Below are positions 1 to 7,702 of a DNA stretch of 43,135 nt, piece by piece (position 1 is the stretch's first letter; every line of letters begins with the position of its first letter). The translations under genes were made by a program, and so were the position numbers. The notes under the pieces were generated by a model. It ran no database searches. It was not told where the DNA came from and saw only the letters and a program-made list of their open reading frames with translations. This DNA comes from Allobosea sp. AAP35. Lineage in GTDB: Bacteria > Pseudomonadota > Alphaproteobacteria > Rhizobiales > Beijerinckiaceae. The stretch lies in NCBI RefSeq assembly GCF_001295925.1, contig NZ_LJHQ01000030.1:1-43135 (forward strand), read 5' to 3'.

Positions 1-1656
1 GCCGCGCTCGCTGCGCGGCAGGCGGTCGGGCCGGCGCTTGGGGTTCACGCCGTCGCGGGCGGGCCTTTCGGCACGCTCCGCGCGGGGCGCGGCGCCGACG
101 CGCTCGACCAGCACGCGGCGGCCATTGGGATCGGCGATCGCCTTGTCGCGACGGCGAACCACCTCGCCGCTGGCCTCGCGGGTCTGGCGCTCGGCCTTGG
201 GGTCGGCGCCCCGGCGCGGCGGGGCCTTGCGCTCGCGCTGCGGCTCGGCTTCGGCATCGCGCCAGACGGTGCGTTTCCAGGGCTTGTCGCTGCGGTCGTC
301 GAGCGAGGGCGTGCGCTTGGCGTCGCTCTGCCAGCGCTCGCGCTCGGGCTTGCCGTCGCGGTCGCCGCTCTCGCGGCGGCGCGGGCGGTCCTCGCCGCTC
401 GGGGCGCTCGGGGGGCGCGGCGGAGCCGCCGGCAGTTCGTCACGGCGCGGCGCCTCGAAATCGACGCCGGCCTTGGCCATCAGCTCCTCGCCGAGCTGGT
501 CCTTCAGCACGCGCGAGCGGATCTCGTCGACCTCGCCCTCGGGCAGGTCGCCGAGCTGGAACGGCCCGAACGAGACCCGGATCAGCCGGTTCACGTCGAG
601 GCCGAGATGCTCCAGCACCGTCTTAACCTCGCGGTTCTTGCCCTCGCGCAGATCCACCGTCAGCCAGGTGTTGGAGCCCTGCTGGCGTTCGAAACGCGCC
701 ACGACCGGGCCGTAGGACACGCCGTCGATGGTGACGCCGTCGCGCAGCGTGTCGAGCCTGTCCTGCGTCACCGAGCCGAAGGCGCGCACGCGGTAGCGCC
801 GCAGCCAGCCGGTCTCGGGCAGCTCCAGCATGCGCGCCAGACCGCCATCATTGGTCAGCAGCAGCAGGCCTTCGGTGTTGATGTCGAGCCGCCCGATCGA
901 GAGCACGCGCGGCAGATCCTCCGGCAGCGCCTCGAACACGGTCTGCCGGCCTTCGGGGTCGTGGTTGGTCGTCACCAGCCCGCGCGGCTTGTGGTAGAGC
1001 CACATCCGCGTGCGCTCGCGCGCCGGCAAGGGCTCGCCGTCGATCAGCACGATATCGTCGGGGCCGATATCGCGAGCCGGGCTTTCCAGCACCCGGCCAT
1101 TCACGCTGACGCGGCCCTCGAGGATGATCGCCTCGCTGTCGCGGCGCGAGGCCACGCCGGCGCGCGCCATCACCTTGGCGATGCGCTCGGGCTCCAGGAT
1201 CAGCGAGGGCAGCAGCTTGGCGTCGGAGACCGGCGCCGGCGCTTCTTCGCGGGGGCGCCTTGGACGCCCGGGGCCGTCGGAGCGCGGCCGGTCGGAGCGG
1301 GGCTTGTCGAAACGGGGCTTGTCGAAACGCTTGGGGCCGGCGCCGGGGCCACTGGGCCGCTCGCCACGCGGCGCGAAGCCCTCGCGGGCGGGCCGGCTCG
1401 AACTGCGCTCGCCATCGGGCCTGGACCGGAACGGCCGCTCGGCCGCACCTTCGCGGGCGGGACGCTCGGCACTGTCGCTGCGCGGCCTGAACGGCTTGCG
1501 TTCGACGCCCGCCGATGCGCCCGGACGAGGGGCCCTGCCGCCGAAACCGCCACCATCGCGACCGCCGCCAGGGCCACCACGCGAACCGCCGCCCTTGCCG
1601 CCGGCGCCGCCACTCTTGCGCGGGCCCCGGCTTTTCTGATTGTTGTCGTCGCTCAT
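1..1656 (-). CDS. rluB: RsuA/RluB-family rRNA pseudouridine synthase, partial (3' end outside window)
   Basis: Isomerises a specific uridine in rRNA to pseudouridine; RluB acts on 23S rRNA in the 50S subunit. The ATG at 1656 opens a frame still open at base 1. After an Arg/Gly/Pro-rich disordered tail of about 150 residues comes an S4 RNA-binding domain (about 152-200, with RIAKVMARAGVASRR), then the synthase domain with GRLDINTEGLLLLTNDG, whose Asp258 is the expected catalytic residue, and the KNREVK motif near the end of the core. A second charged tail (Arg, Asp, Glu, Pro) follows and runs off the window. E. coli RluB is about 290 residues, so over 250 are extra tails. It is divergent from tadA across 129 bases. 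RluB versus RluE/F/RsuA cannot be settled by eye. Confidence 0.9.
   Translation of the reverse strand, partial: MSDDNNQKSRGPRKSGGAGGKGGGSRGGPGGGRDGGGFGGRAPRPGASAGVERKPFRPRSDSAERPAREGAAERPFRSRPDGERSSSRPAREGFAPRGERPSGPGAGPKRFDKPRFDKPRSDRPRSDGPGRPRRPREEAPAPVSDAKLLPSLILEPERIAKVMARAGVASRRDSEAIILEGRVSVNGRVLESPARDIGPDDIVLIDGEPLPARERTRMWLYHKPRGLVTTNHDPEGRQTVFEALPEDLPRVLSIGRLDINTEGLLLLTNDGGLARMLELPETGWLRRYRVRAFGSVTQDRLDTLRDGVTIDGVSYGPVVARFERQQGSNTWLTVDLREGKNREVKTVLEHLGLDVNRLIRVSFGPFQLGDLPEGEVDEIRSRVLKDQLGEELMAKAGVDFEAPRRDELPAAPPRPPSAPSGEDRPRRRESGDRDGKPERERWQSDAKRTPSLDDRSDKPWKRTVWRDAEAEPQRERKAPPRRGADPKAERQTREASGEVVRRRDKAIADPNGRRVLVERVGAAPRAERAERPARDGVNPKRRPDRLPRSERG
1298..1327 (-). repeat. In-frame 15-base tandem repeat in the synthase tail
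   Basis: Two exact head-to-tail copies of a 15-base unit (1298-1312 and 1313-1327) encode the pentapeptide RFDKP twice, followed by the related RSDRP and RSDGP. This is local expansion of the disordered N-terminal tail and is likely to vary in copy number between strains. Confidence 0.8.
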
Positions 1657-1785
1657 GACTGCTCCTGAGCGTGCCGCGCCAAAAGTGACAGGCACTCTCG
1701 CGAAAAGGTCAGCTCGAATTCTAAGGTGTAGCCGGCGCTTGTAGCAGAGCGACCCTGCGCCTGCGAGCGACAAAACGGAGGCTCC

Positions 1786-2250
1786 GTGCCGCAATCGCGC
1801 CCCTTACCGATGCCCGACCCGATGGCACTCGCCTTCGACGAGGCGCGCGCCGCTGCCGCGCGTGGCGAGGTGCCGGTCGGCGCCGTGGTGACGCGCGCCG
1901 GCATCGTGCTCGCCAGCGCCGGCAACCGCACGCTGGAATTGAAGGACCCGACCGCCCATGCCGAGATGCTGGCGCTGCGGCAGGCCTGTGACGCGATCGG
2001 CTCCGAGCGACTGATCGGCTGCGACCTGCATGTCACGCTTGAACCCTGCCCGATGTGCGCCGGCGCAATCTCGTTTGCCCGAATCCGCCGGCTCTATTTC
2101 GGCGCGGGCGACCCCAAGGGCGGCGCCGTCGAGAACGGTGTGCGGCTCTATGCCAGCCCGACCTGCCATCATGCTCCTGAGGTCTATGGCGGTTTGCGCG
2201 AAAGCGAGGCGGCCGAGTTGCTGCGCGGCTTCTTCCAGAGCAGGCGATAG
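1786..2250 (+). CDS. tadA: tRNA-specific adenosine deaminase TadA
   Basis: Deaminates the wobble adenosine of tRNA-Arg(ACG) to inosine, in the cytoplasm. The 154-residue protein has the cytidine/adenosine deaminase fold signature: HAE with zinc ligand His58 and proton-shuttle Glu60, and PCPMC with Cys88 and Cys91. The N-terminal ARGEVPVGAVV is typical of TadA. The GTG start at 1786 has a GGAGG four bases upstream. An in-frame ATG at 1810 would remove eight residues but has no ribosome site at usual distance. The gene is divergent from the rRNA pseudouridine synthase, so two RNA-modification genes share one upstream region, and it converges on an unknown gene. Confidence 0.95.
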   Translation: MPQSRPLPMPDPMALAFDEARAAAARGEVPVGAVVTRAGIVLASAGNRTLELKDPTAHAEMLALRQACDAIGSERLIGCDLHVTLEPCPMCAGAISFARIRRLYFGAGDPKGGAVENGVRLYASPTCHHAPEVYGGLRESEAAELLRGFFQSRR

Positions 2251-2297
2251 CTGCTGTCGTCAGACCGCTTCGACGCCTGACGCAGCCCGACGCGATT

Positions 2298-2681
2298 TCA
2301 ACCGCCAAGAGAGACTGAGGCGTTTTGCTCCTGATGGGTGGCTGGGCTCGCGCTGAACACATGAGCAGCCTCGCTGGGCGGCGATGCGTCCAGGACGACG
2401 GCCAGCGCATCGATCGCCGCCAGGGCGTCGCGCCGCGCCTGCTCGATCTCGCCAATTGCCGCCTGGGCATAGAGCGCCCGGGCGAACAGGCCGATGCAGG
2501 AAAAAGCCTCGTAGGTCGCCGCTTCGAGCACTTCGGATAAGGCGACGAACCGCAGGACGTTGTCGAGATGCGTCTCGGCGCAGGGGCCGAGCGTCTTGGC
2601 GTTCAGCGCGCCCGCCCGGAAGACCGCACTGCGCAGCGTCTCGATCTCGGACGTCAGATAATTCTGCACCTCGTCGGCCAT
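2298..2681 (-). CDS. Hypothetical helical protein, 127 aa
   Basis: I do not recognise the family. The protein is acidic and appears all alpha-helical (SEIETLRSAVFRAGALNAKTLG, EIEQARRDALAAIDALAVVL), with no signal peptide, membrane segment or metal motif. The last 25 residues are Ser/Ala/Pro-rich and probably disordered. Codon use (GC-rich third positions) fits the neighbourhood, and none of the alternative frames here looks better. It converges on tadA with 47 bases between the stops, and is followed upstream by a 422-base stretch without a clear gene. The four-helix look could suit a small adaptor or regulator, but that is a guess. Confidence 0.6.
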   Translation of the reverse strand: MADEVQNYLTSEIETLRSAVFRAGALNAKTLGPCAETHLDNVLRFVALSEVLEAATYEAFSCIGLFARALYAQAAIGEIEQARRDALAAIDALAVVLDASPPSEAAHVFSASPATHQEQNASVSLGG

Positions 2682-3103
2682 TCACGCCTCCATGATGGAA
2701 CGCATGCCCCTACGTGAAGGTATCATTGCGGAGGCCGGGTGGCATCGCCTCTCCGCGAGCTCGGTTACCGGCGCGTCAAGCCATTGCCTGCAAATCGTCG
2801 CGCCCGGCCCGCTCTCGCGCCTCGTCATCTGCCTCACCGCGAGAGCCGCAACCAAGCGCACGTCAACCGGCATCATCGGTTGACCGGCATCGTAGAGCGC
2901 TCGCGTTCCGGCGCATATCTGCGTTCATTTTCAGGTTCCGCGCCCGGTCTCTCCCCAAGGCGTGGCTATAGCTCCAGATCAATCAGCGCCGGCCCGCCTT
3001 GTTTTCGCCTTGCGATCTGTCTATTGGCAACGCCGAACCGCTCAACCAGACCAATCGATGGTGGATTGAGCATTCCATTTCCCCTTTTGTTGTTAGGTCA
3101 GTA
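2682..3103. other. Intergenic stretch without a convincing gene
   Basis: Short open frames here (for example 2692-2883 on the plus strand) have no recognisable motif or ribosome site and I do not call them. A perfect 7-bp dyad, TCAACCG-N7-CGGTTGA, lies at 2863-2883. The last 150 bases are less GC-rich than the surroundings and probably hold the promoter of the peptidase gene that starts at 3104. The 5' half should include the promoter of the unknown gene ending at 2298. Confidence 0.4.
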
Positions 3104-3526
3104 ATGCGTTGTATTGTTGCGGCCGTGATCTTCACGGCCTCTTTGCCTATGCTTGCCCGTGCAGAGCCCGCAATTGAACAGGTATCCTTCCAGCCGCAGG
3201 TCAAGAGCCTGCGCTGTCTCAAGCCGGAGGCGGTCGCCATGGTCAGGGAACTGGTCGAAAAGATCGGTCCGATCGAGATCACCTCGACCTGCGGCGGGCG
3301 GCACGCCCGGAATTCGCAACATTATCGCGGCAAGGCCATCGACTTCCGCCCGCTCAAGACCTCGCCGCGCAAAGCGGCCGCCATCGCCAAGACGATCGAC
3401 AATGTCGGGGGGGTCGGTTCCTATTCGAACGGTCTCGTCCATGTCGATGTCGGCGACCGACGGCTCGCCTGGTTCGGCAAAAAGCGCGCCAATCGACGCG
3501 TCGCCTATAACAGCCGCGACCGCTGA
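3104..3526 (+). CDS. Secreted M15-family (Peptidase_M15_3/DUF882-like) peptidase
   Basis: A small periplasmic zinc peptidase-like protein of the D-Ala-D-Ala/L-Ala-D-Glu peptidase group, probably acting on peptidoglycan. From the ATG at 3104 it is 140 residues with a signal peptide (MRCIVAAVIFTASLPMLARA). The zinc signature is present: SQHYRGKAIDF gives His73 and Asp80, and GLVHVDVG gives His113. The frame is open upstream to 2999, but the 35 extra residues show no signal and an AGGT lies seven bases before 3104, so I prefer the later start. It is monocistronic, converging on the M16 pair with a strong hairpin between. Substrate is inferred from family only. Confidence 0.85.
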   Translation: MRCIVAAVIFTASLPMLARAEPAIEQVSFQPQVKSLRCLKPEAVAMVRELVEKIGPIEITSTCGGRHARNSQHYRGKAIDFRPLKTSPRKAAAIAKTIDNVGGVGSYSNGLVHVDVGDRRLAWFGKKRANRRVAYNSRDR

Positions 3527-3561
3527 GCGGGCCCGCATCGCCAGCCGGAAAGCATTCCCCC

Positions 3562-3584
3562 AGGCCGGCGCTGCGCGCCGGCCT
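3562..3584. terminator. Hairpin between convergent genes
   Basis: A perfect 10-bp inverted repeat, AGGCCGGCGC-TGC-GCGCCGGCCT, sits between the convergent stops at 3526 and 3608. The position suits a bidirectional terminator. Neither side has a good U tract, so it may act only as an RNA-end stabiliser. Confidence 0.5.
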
Positions 3585-3607
3585 GAACTGTCTGTAGAAG
3601 TTGCGGC

Positions 3608-4903
3608 TCAGACCAGCCCGACCGGGCGGCCCACGGCCTGGACCAGCAGGCGCGGGTCGCCGAAGAGGCGCTCCGCCACGCGCTTGACATCGGCCAGCGT
3701 CACGGCCGCGAACAGCCGGTTGCGCTCGGCCAGAAACTCCGGCTCAAAGCCGTTGATCGCCAGACCCAAGAGTTCGGAGGCGATCTTGGGCGAGGTGTCG
3801 AAGCGCAGAGGGTAGGAGCCGATGATGTAGCGCTTGGCCTCGGCGACCTCGTGCTCGCTGGGACCCTCATTGGCGAGCTTGGCCATTTCCTCGCGGATGA
3901 CGCTCATCGATTCGGCGGCGCGCTCGTTCTTGGTCGCGGTGCCGCCGACCAGCATGGCGCTCTCGCGCAGCGGCAGCAGGCTCGACGAGACGCCATAGGC
4001 GAGGCCGCGCTTCTCGCGGACTTCCATGAACAGGCGCGAGGTGAAGGCGGAGCCGCCGAGGATGTGGTTGAGCACGCTGCCGGCGACGAAATCGGGGTCA
4101 TGCCGCATCAGGCCGGGGCCGACGAAGCGGATGACTGTCTGCGGCACGTCGAGATCGATGACATGGGTCTGCCCGAGACCCTGGATCGGCAGCGGCTCGC
4201 GCGGCAGTGCGCGCGGCAGGCCTTCCGGCAAGGCACCGAAGAGCTGGTCGAGGCAGCGTGACAGTTCGTCGGCGGTGATGTCGCCGACGACAACCACCTT
4301 GAGTCCGGCGCGGGAGAGCAGGTCGCGCGTCAGCGTCCTCAGCGCCGGTGCCTCCAGCCGCGAGACGCTGTCGACATCGCCCTTGTCAGGGCGGGCATAG
4401 GCGTGGCCGGCGAAGGCTGCGGCGTAGAGCGCGTTGCGGCAGAGCGTCTCGGGGTTCTGCGCCTGGCGCTGCAGGCCGGAGATGACCTGCCCCTTCACCC
4501 GCTCGACGGCGTCGGCATCGAAGCGTGGCGCGTTGACGGCGAGCGCGAGCAGATCGAACGCCGTGTCGCGATGGCTCGACAGCGTCTGGAGATGGCCGTG
4601 AAAATCGTCGCGCCGCGCATCGAAGCCCAGGCTGATCGCATGGTCGGCGAGCTTGCCGTGGAAGGCCTCGGCGTCGAGATCGCCGGCACCCTCGTCGAGC
4701 AGGCCGGAGATGAGATAGGCGCTGCCGGCGGCGTTGTCGGGGTCGCGCGTCGCACCGCCGTCGAAGGCGAAGTCGACCGCGATCAGCGGCAGGCTGTGCT
4801 CCTCGACCAGCCAGGCCTCAACCCCTGAGGCCGAGCGAACCTTCTGGACGGCGACGGAGGGGCCAGCCAGGCTGGTGGCGGCGACGGGGACGGGAGCGTT
4901 CAT
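3608..4903 (-). CDS. M16 peptidase-like protein, non-catalytic partner
   Basis: Second member of an M16 (insulinase/processing-peptidase) pair, 431 residues. It has the two-domain M16 layout (N-terminal strand VEAWLVEEHSLPLIAVDFAF, C-terminal REKRGLAYGVSSSL), but where active members have HxxEH it reads YLISGLLDE, so the zinc site is missing. In known pairs such a subunit helps bind substrate while the other subunit cuts. The ATG at 4903 has AGGA six bases upstream. It lies 94 bases downstream of the catalytic gene and is probably co-transcribed. No signal peptide is visible, so the pair looks cytoplasmic unless the starts are wrong. Confidence 0.88.
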   Translation of the reverse strand: MNAPVPVAATSLAGPSVAVQKVRSASGVEAWLVEEHSLPLIAVDFAFDGGATRDPDNAAGSAYLISGLLDEGAGDLDAEAFHGKLADHAISLGFDARRDDFHGHLQTLSSHRDTAFDLLALAVNAPRFDADAVERVKGQVISGLQRQAQNPETLCRNALYAAAFAGHAYARPDKGDVDSVSRLEAPALRTLTRDLLSRAGLKVVVVGDITADELSRCLDQLFGALPEGLPRALPREPLPIQGLGQTHVIDLDVPQTVIRFVGPGLMRHDPDFVAGSVLNHILGGSAFTSRLFMEVREKRGLAYGVSSSLLPLRESAMLVGGTATKNERAAESMSVIREEMAKLANEGPSEHEVAEAKRYIIGSYPLRFDTSPKIASELLGLAINGFEPEFLAERNRLFAAVTLADVKRVAERLFGDPRLLVQAVGRPVGLV

Positions 4904-4997
4904 GTCATGTCCTGACGGCGGGCGATGATCCGATGACGGACGGGCGCCCTGCCCTGTCGAGAAAAGGATGCGGCCACCTCAGGCCGCAGGCAAGAGC

Positions 4998-6296
4998 TCA
5001 GGCCGCGGGCAGGAGCAGGCCGGTGACGCTGCGATCGGGCCGCAGGTAGCGGCGCGCAGCCTCCACCACCGCCTCGCGCGGCACCGCCTCGATCCGCGCC
5101 GGCCAGGCCATCACGTCATCGACGGTTTCGCCCACCGCCAGCGACGACCCGAAGATGCGGGCAAGCGAGGACTGGCTGTCGCGGGCAAAGATCGTCTCGG
5201 CGACGAGGCGGGTGCGGGCGCGGGCCAGTTCGAGTTCGCTGGGCCCGTCGGCAAGAAAGGCGGCGAGCGCCGCATCCAGCCCGGCCTCGAGCGCCGCCAT
5301 CTCGACGCCGGGGCGCGGGCTGGCGGAAACCTGAAAGGCGGCGCGATCGACCATCGAGCCCATGAAATAGGCGCTGGCGCCCGAGGCCAGCTCGGCTTCG
5401 ACACAGAGCTTGCGGTAAAGCCGCGAGGTGGTGCCGCCGCCAAGAATTTCGGCGGCAATCTCCAGCGCGAAGGCCTCACCCCGGTCGCCGCTGAGATAGG
5501 TCGGCGTCAGCCAGCCGCGGCGCAGCGAGGGCTGGCGCACGCGCGGATCGCTCAGCGACACGCGACGCGCGGCGCGCGGCTCGGGTTCGGCCGGGCGTTT
5601 GCGAACCGGCGTCTCGCCCCGCGCGGGGATGACGCCATAGGTCTCTTCGGCCAGGCGACGCACGGTCGCGGCATCGGTATCGCCGGCGACGACGAGGATC
5701 GCGTTCTCGGGCGTGTAGAAGCGCTGGTAATAGGCGAAGGCGTCCGCACGATCGAGTCCCTCGATCTCGTGCTCCCAGCCGATGATCGGCGTGCCATAGG
5801 GATGATGTACGAACAGCGCCGAGGAAAACTCTTCGCCGAGCTGGGCGGCGGGGTCTGAATCGACCCGCATCTTGCGCTCTTCGAGCACGACATCGCGCTC
5901 GGGCGCCACGACGCCCTCATCGAAGGCAAGGCCTGTCATCCGGTCGGACTCATAGTCCATCATCGCGCGCAGATGCTCCTTCGGCACGCGCTGGAAATAG
6001 GCCGTGTAGTCGAAAGAGGTGAAGGCGTTTTCCTGGCCGCCGAAGCCGGCGACGATCTTGGAGAACTCGCCCGCCGGCCATTTCGCCGTGCCCTTGAACA
6101 TCAGATGTTCGAGGAAATGCGCGATGCCCGATTTGCCGGCCGGATCATCGGCCGAGCCGTTGCGATACCAGACCATATGCGTCACCACCGGCGCGCGACG
6201 GTCCTGAACGACGACGACATCGAGGCCGTTGGCGAGCCGGAAGGATTCGACGGGTTGAGGCGCTTGCGACGGGGCGGCCTGGGGCTGCGAATGCAT
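4998..6296 (-). CDS. M16 family zinc peptidase (catalytic subunit)
   Basis: A metallopeptidase of 432 residues. The inverted zinc motif HFLEH is at residues 60-64 (ligands His60 and His64, catalytic Glu63), followed by RDVVLEERKMR, which supplies the third ligand glutamate, and by REKRGLAYG-like elements replaced here by RLYRKLCVEAELASGASAY. The frame is open to 6473, but the ATG at 6296, preceded by AGGTGA, begins just before the conserved FRLANGLDVVVVQD strand; the extra upstream residues are Arg-rich and lack a signal. Paired with the non-catalytic gene downstream. Such pairs are common in alphaproteobacteria and are annotated as processing-peptidase or PqqL-like; the true substrate is unknown. 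Confidence 0.92.
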   Translation of the reverse strand: MHSQPQAAPSQAPQPVESFRLANGLDVVVVQDRRAPVVTHMVWYRNGSADDPAGKSGIAHFLEHLMFKGTAKWPAGEFSKIVAGFGGQENAFTSFDYTAYFQRVPKEHLRAMMDYESDRMTGLAFDEGVVAPERDVVLEERKMRVDSDPAAQLGEEFSSALFVHHPYGTPIIGWEHEIEGLDRADAFAYYQRFYTPENAILVVAGDTDAATVRRLAEETYGVIPARGETPVRKRPAEPEPRAARRVSLSDPRVRQPSLRRGWLTPTYLSGDRGEAFALEIAAEILGGGTTSRLYRKLCVEAELASGASAYFMGSMVDRAAFQVSASPRPGVEMAALEAGLDAALAAFLADGPSELELARARTRLVAETIFARDSQSSLARIFGSSLAVGETVDDVMAWPARIEAVPREAVVEAARRYLRPDRSVTGLLLPAA

Positions 6297-6411
6297 GTTC
6301 ACCTGAGGCCGTCTCCAATGATGGGCGAGGTCGGCATGACCCCGAGCGGGTCTGCGCGGATGCAGCCTGCCATCCCGGGCAAGGCCAAGTCTTCTGTCAA
6401 GACAACGAAAT

Positions 6412-6445
6412 AAGGCGGCCGGGCGCCGAACGCCAGTGCCGCCTT
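6412..6445 (-). terminator. Probable terminator after the lspA-linked gene
   Basis: Arms AAGGCGGC (6412-6419) and GCCGCCTT (6438-6445) enclose an 18-base loop with an inner GGCG/CGCC stem. Read on the minus strand the hairpin is followed by ATTTCGTT, mildly U-rich. It lies between the stop at 6501 and the M16 start at 6296, so it would separate the two transcription units. Confidence 0.4.
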
Positions 6446-6500
6446 TCAGCGCATGCGTGGAGCCGAGCCGCAAGGGCGGTCACGACTCCGGCATCGGCCC

Positions 6501-7142
6501 TCACTGCATCGGGACCGTGCCGGTCAGGAACTCGCGCTGGCCCACGGCCTGCCGGTCCTCGACGGGGCCGCCCTGGCCCGGGCCCACCGGCGCGGTGCCG
6601 GCCGGGCGGCGATAGCCCACAGGCGGCTCGACCAGGGTGCGCCGCGCCGGCTCCTCGCCATAGACGAGCTGGTCGGCAGCGGCCTGGTTGTGGCGCGTCG
6701 CCAGTTCGCGGCCGATACGGATCGGCGCGATCTGGTTGTTGTAGTTGTTGTGATCCTCGGCGATCTCGGGGCGGCCGGTGTTGCGCGTGGTACGGCCGCG
6801 GCGCAGTTCTTCCTGGCTCAGCACCGGGTTGTTGCGCCAGTTCGGATTGAATGTCGGCACGCGGGCGCCCTCGGCTTCAGCGCGGCGGGCTGCGACGTCG
6901 GGATCGTTGGGCCAGGCAGCGTTGCGGGTGCTGGCGGGAGCCTGCGGGCGCGGCAGAACCGAATTGGGCGGGACGACGAGCGGCGGGCGCTGCCGATACT
7001 CGATATCGTCGCCCGGGCGGCCGCCGATGACGCCCTCCAGCAGGTTCTTGAAGAGCATGCCCTCCTGAGCCAGCGCGGGCTGGGCCGCAAACAGAAGGCC
7101 GCCGGCCAGCAGCAGATGCGTCACGCGGATGCGATGAGCCAT
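6501..7142 (-). CDS. Secreted protein with DUF3035/BamF-like motif
   Basis: A 213-residue exported protein of unknown function. It starts at the ATG at 7142 with GGAGG seven bases upstream; a TTG two codons earlier is less likely. Signal peptide: MAHRIRVTHLLLAGGLLFAAQPALA. Around residues 47-65 it reads YRQRPPLVVPPNSVLPRPQ, closely resembling the conserved RxPLVVPPDFxLRPP stretch of DUF3035 proteins; the Caulobacter member, BamF, is an outer-membrane assembly lipoprotein. Here no lipobox cysteine is seen, so it would be soluble or otherwise anchored. The rest is Arg/Asn/Pro-rich and probably disordered. It lies 77 bases after lspA, the usual place for DUF3035 genes. Family assignment is by motif only. 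Confidence 0.7.
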   Translation of the reverse strand: MAHRIRVTHLLLAGGLLFAAQPALAQEGMLFKNLLEGVIGGRPGDDIEYRQRPPLVVPPNSVLPRPQAPASTRNAAWPNDPDVAARRAEAEGARVPTFNPNWRNNPVLSQEELRRGRTTRNTGRPEIAEDHNNYNNQIAPIRIGRELATRHNQAAADQLVYGEEPARRTLVEPPVGYRRPAGTAPVGPGQGGPVEDRQAVGQREFLTGTVPMQ

Positions 7143-7219
7143 GGTCAAACCTCCCTCGGGGGATATTGCTTCCCCGTCTCAAACCCCAGACGAACGGCAA
7201 AACGATGGCGCCGCCCGTC

Positions 7220-7702
7220 TTACGCCGATTTTTCCGCGCCGGGACGAAAGGACTCATACAGCAGCCCGGCCACCCCGACAACGATGGCCGCATCGGCAAT
7301 GTTGAAGATGTACCAGCTGAAGCTGCCCCAATGCAGATGGACGAAGTCGACCACGGCGCCATAGACGGCGCGGTCGAGCCCGTTGCCGAGCGCGCCGCCG
7401 ACGATCAAAGCGAGGCTGACGACGGTCAGCGTGCGCTCCTCGCGCCACATCCAGCGCCCCAGCCAGATCGCGGCCGCGACGGAGATGAACACCAGCGCCC
7501 AGCGCCCGATATCGGTGCCCTGCTGGAACAGCCCATAGGAAATGCCGCGATTCCAGGCCAGCACGATGTTCATGAACGGCGTCACGGCGAAGGGCCCGGT
7601 CTCCGCCAGGCGCAGACCGAAAAGCAGCCAGAGCTTCAGCGCCTGGTCGGCCAGGAAGACGACCAGGACGACGGCAAGGCCGAGGCGACGGGGAGCCGTC
7701 AC
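7220..7702 (-). CDS. lspA: Lipoprotein signal peptidase (signal peptidase II)
   Basis: Inner-membrane aspartyl protease that removes the signal peptide of prolipoproteins after lipidation. 160 residues with four membrane spans (about 8-28, 68-82, 93-107, 131-150). The two catalytic aspartates are in [15 protein letters not shown] (Asp119) and FNIADAAI (Asp137), and the family Asn is in [12 protein letters not shown]. Its ATG overlaps the ileS stop by four bases (ATGA), so translation is probably coupled, an arrangement common in many bacteria. Length and motifs are normal. Confidence 0.97.
   Translation of the reverse strand: MTAPRRLGLAVVLVVFLADQALKLWLLFGLRLAETGPFAVTPFMNIVLAWNRGISYGLFQQGTDIGRWALVFISVAAAIWLGRWMWREERTLTVVSLALIVGGALGNGLDRAVYGAVVDFVHLHWGSFSWYIFNIADAAIVVGVAGLLYESFRPGAEKSA

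Noticed and set aside
2692..2883. Small plus-strand open frame of 63 codons
   Set aside because: No ribosome site, no motif, and it ends in a dyad; not distinguishable from chance.
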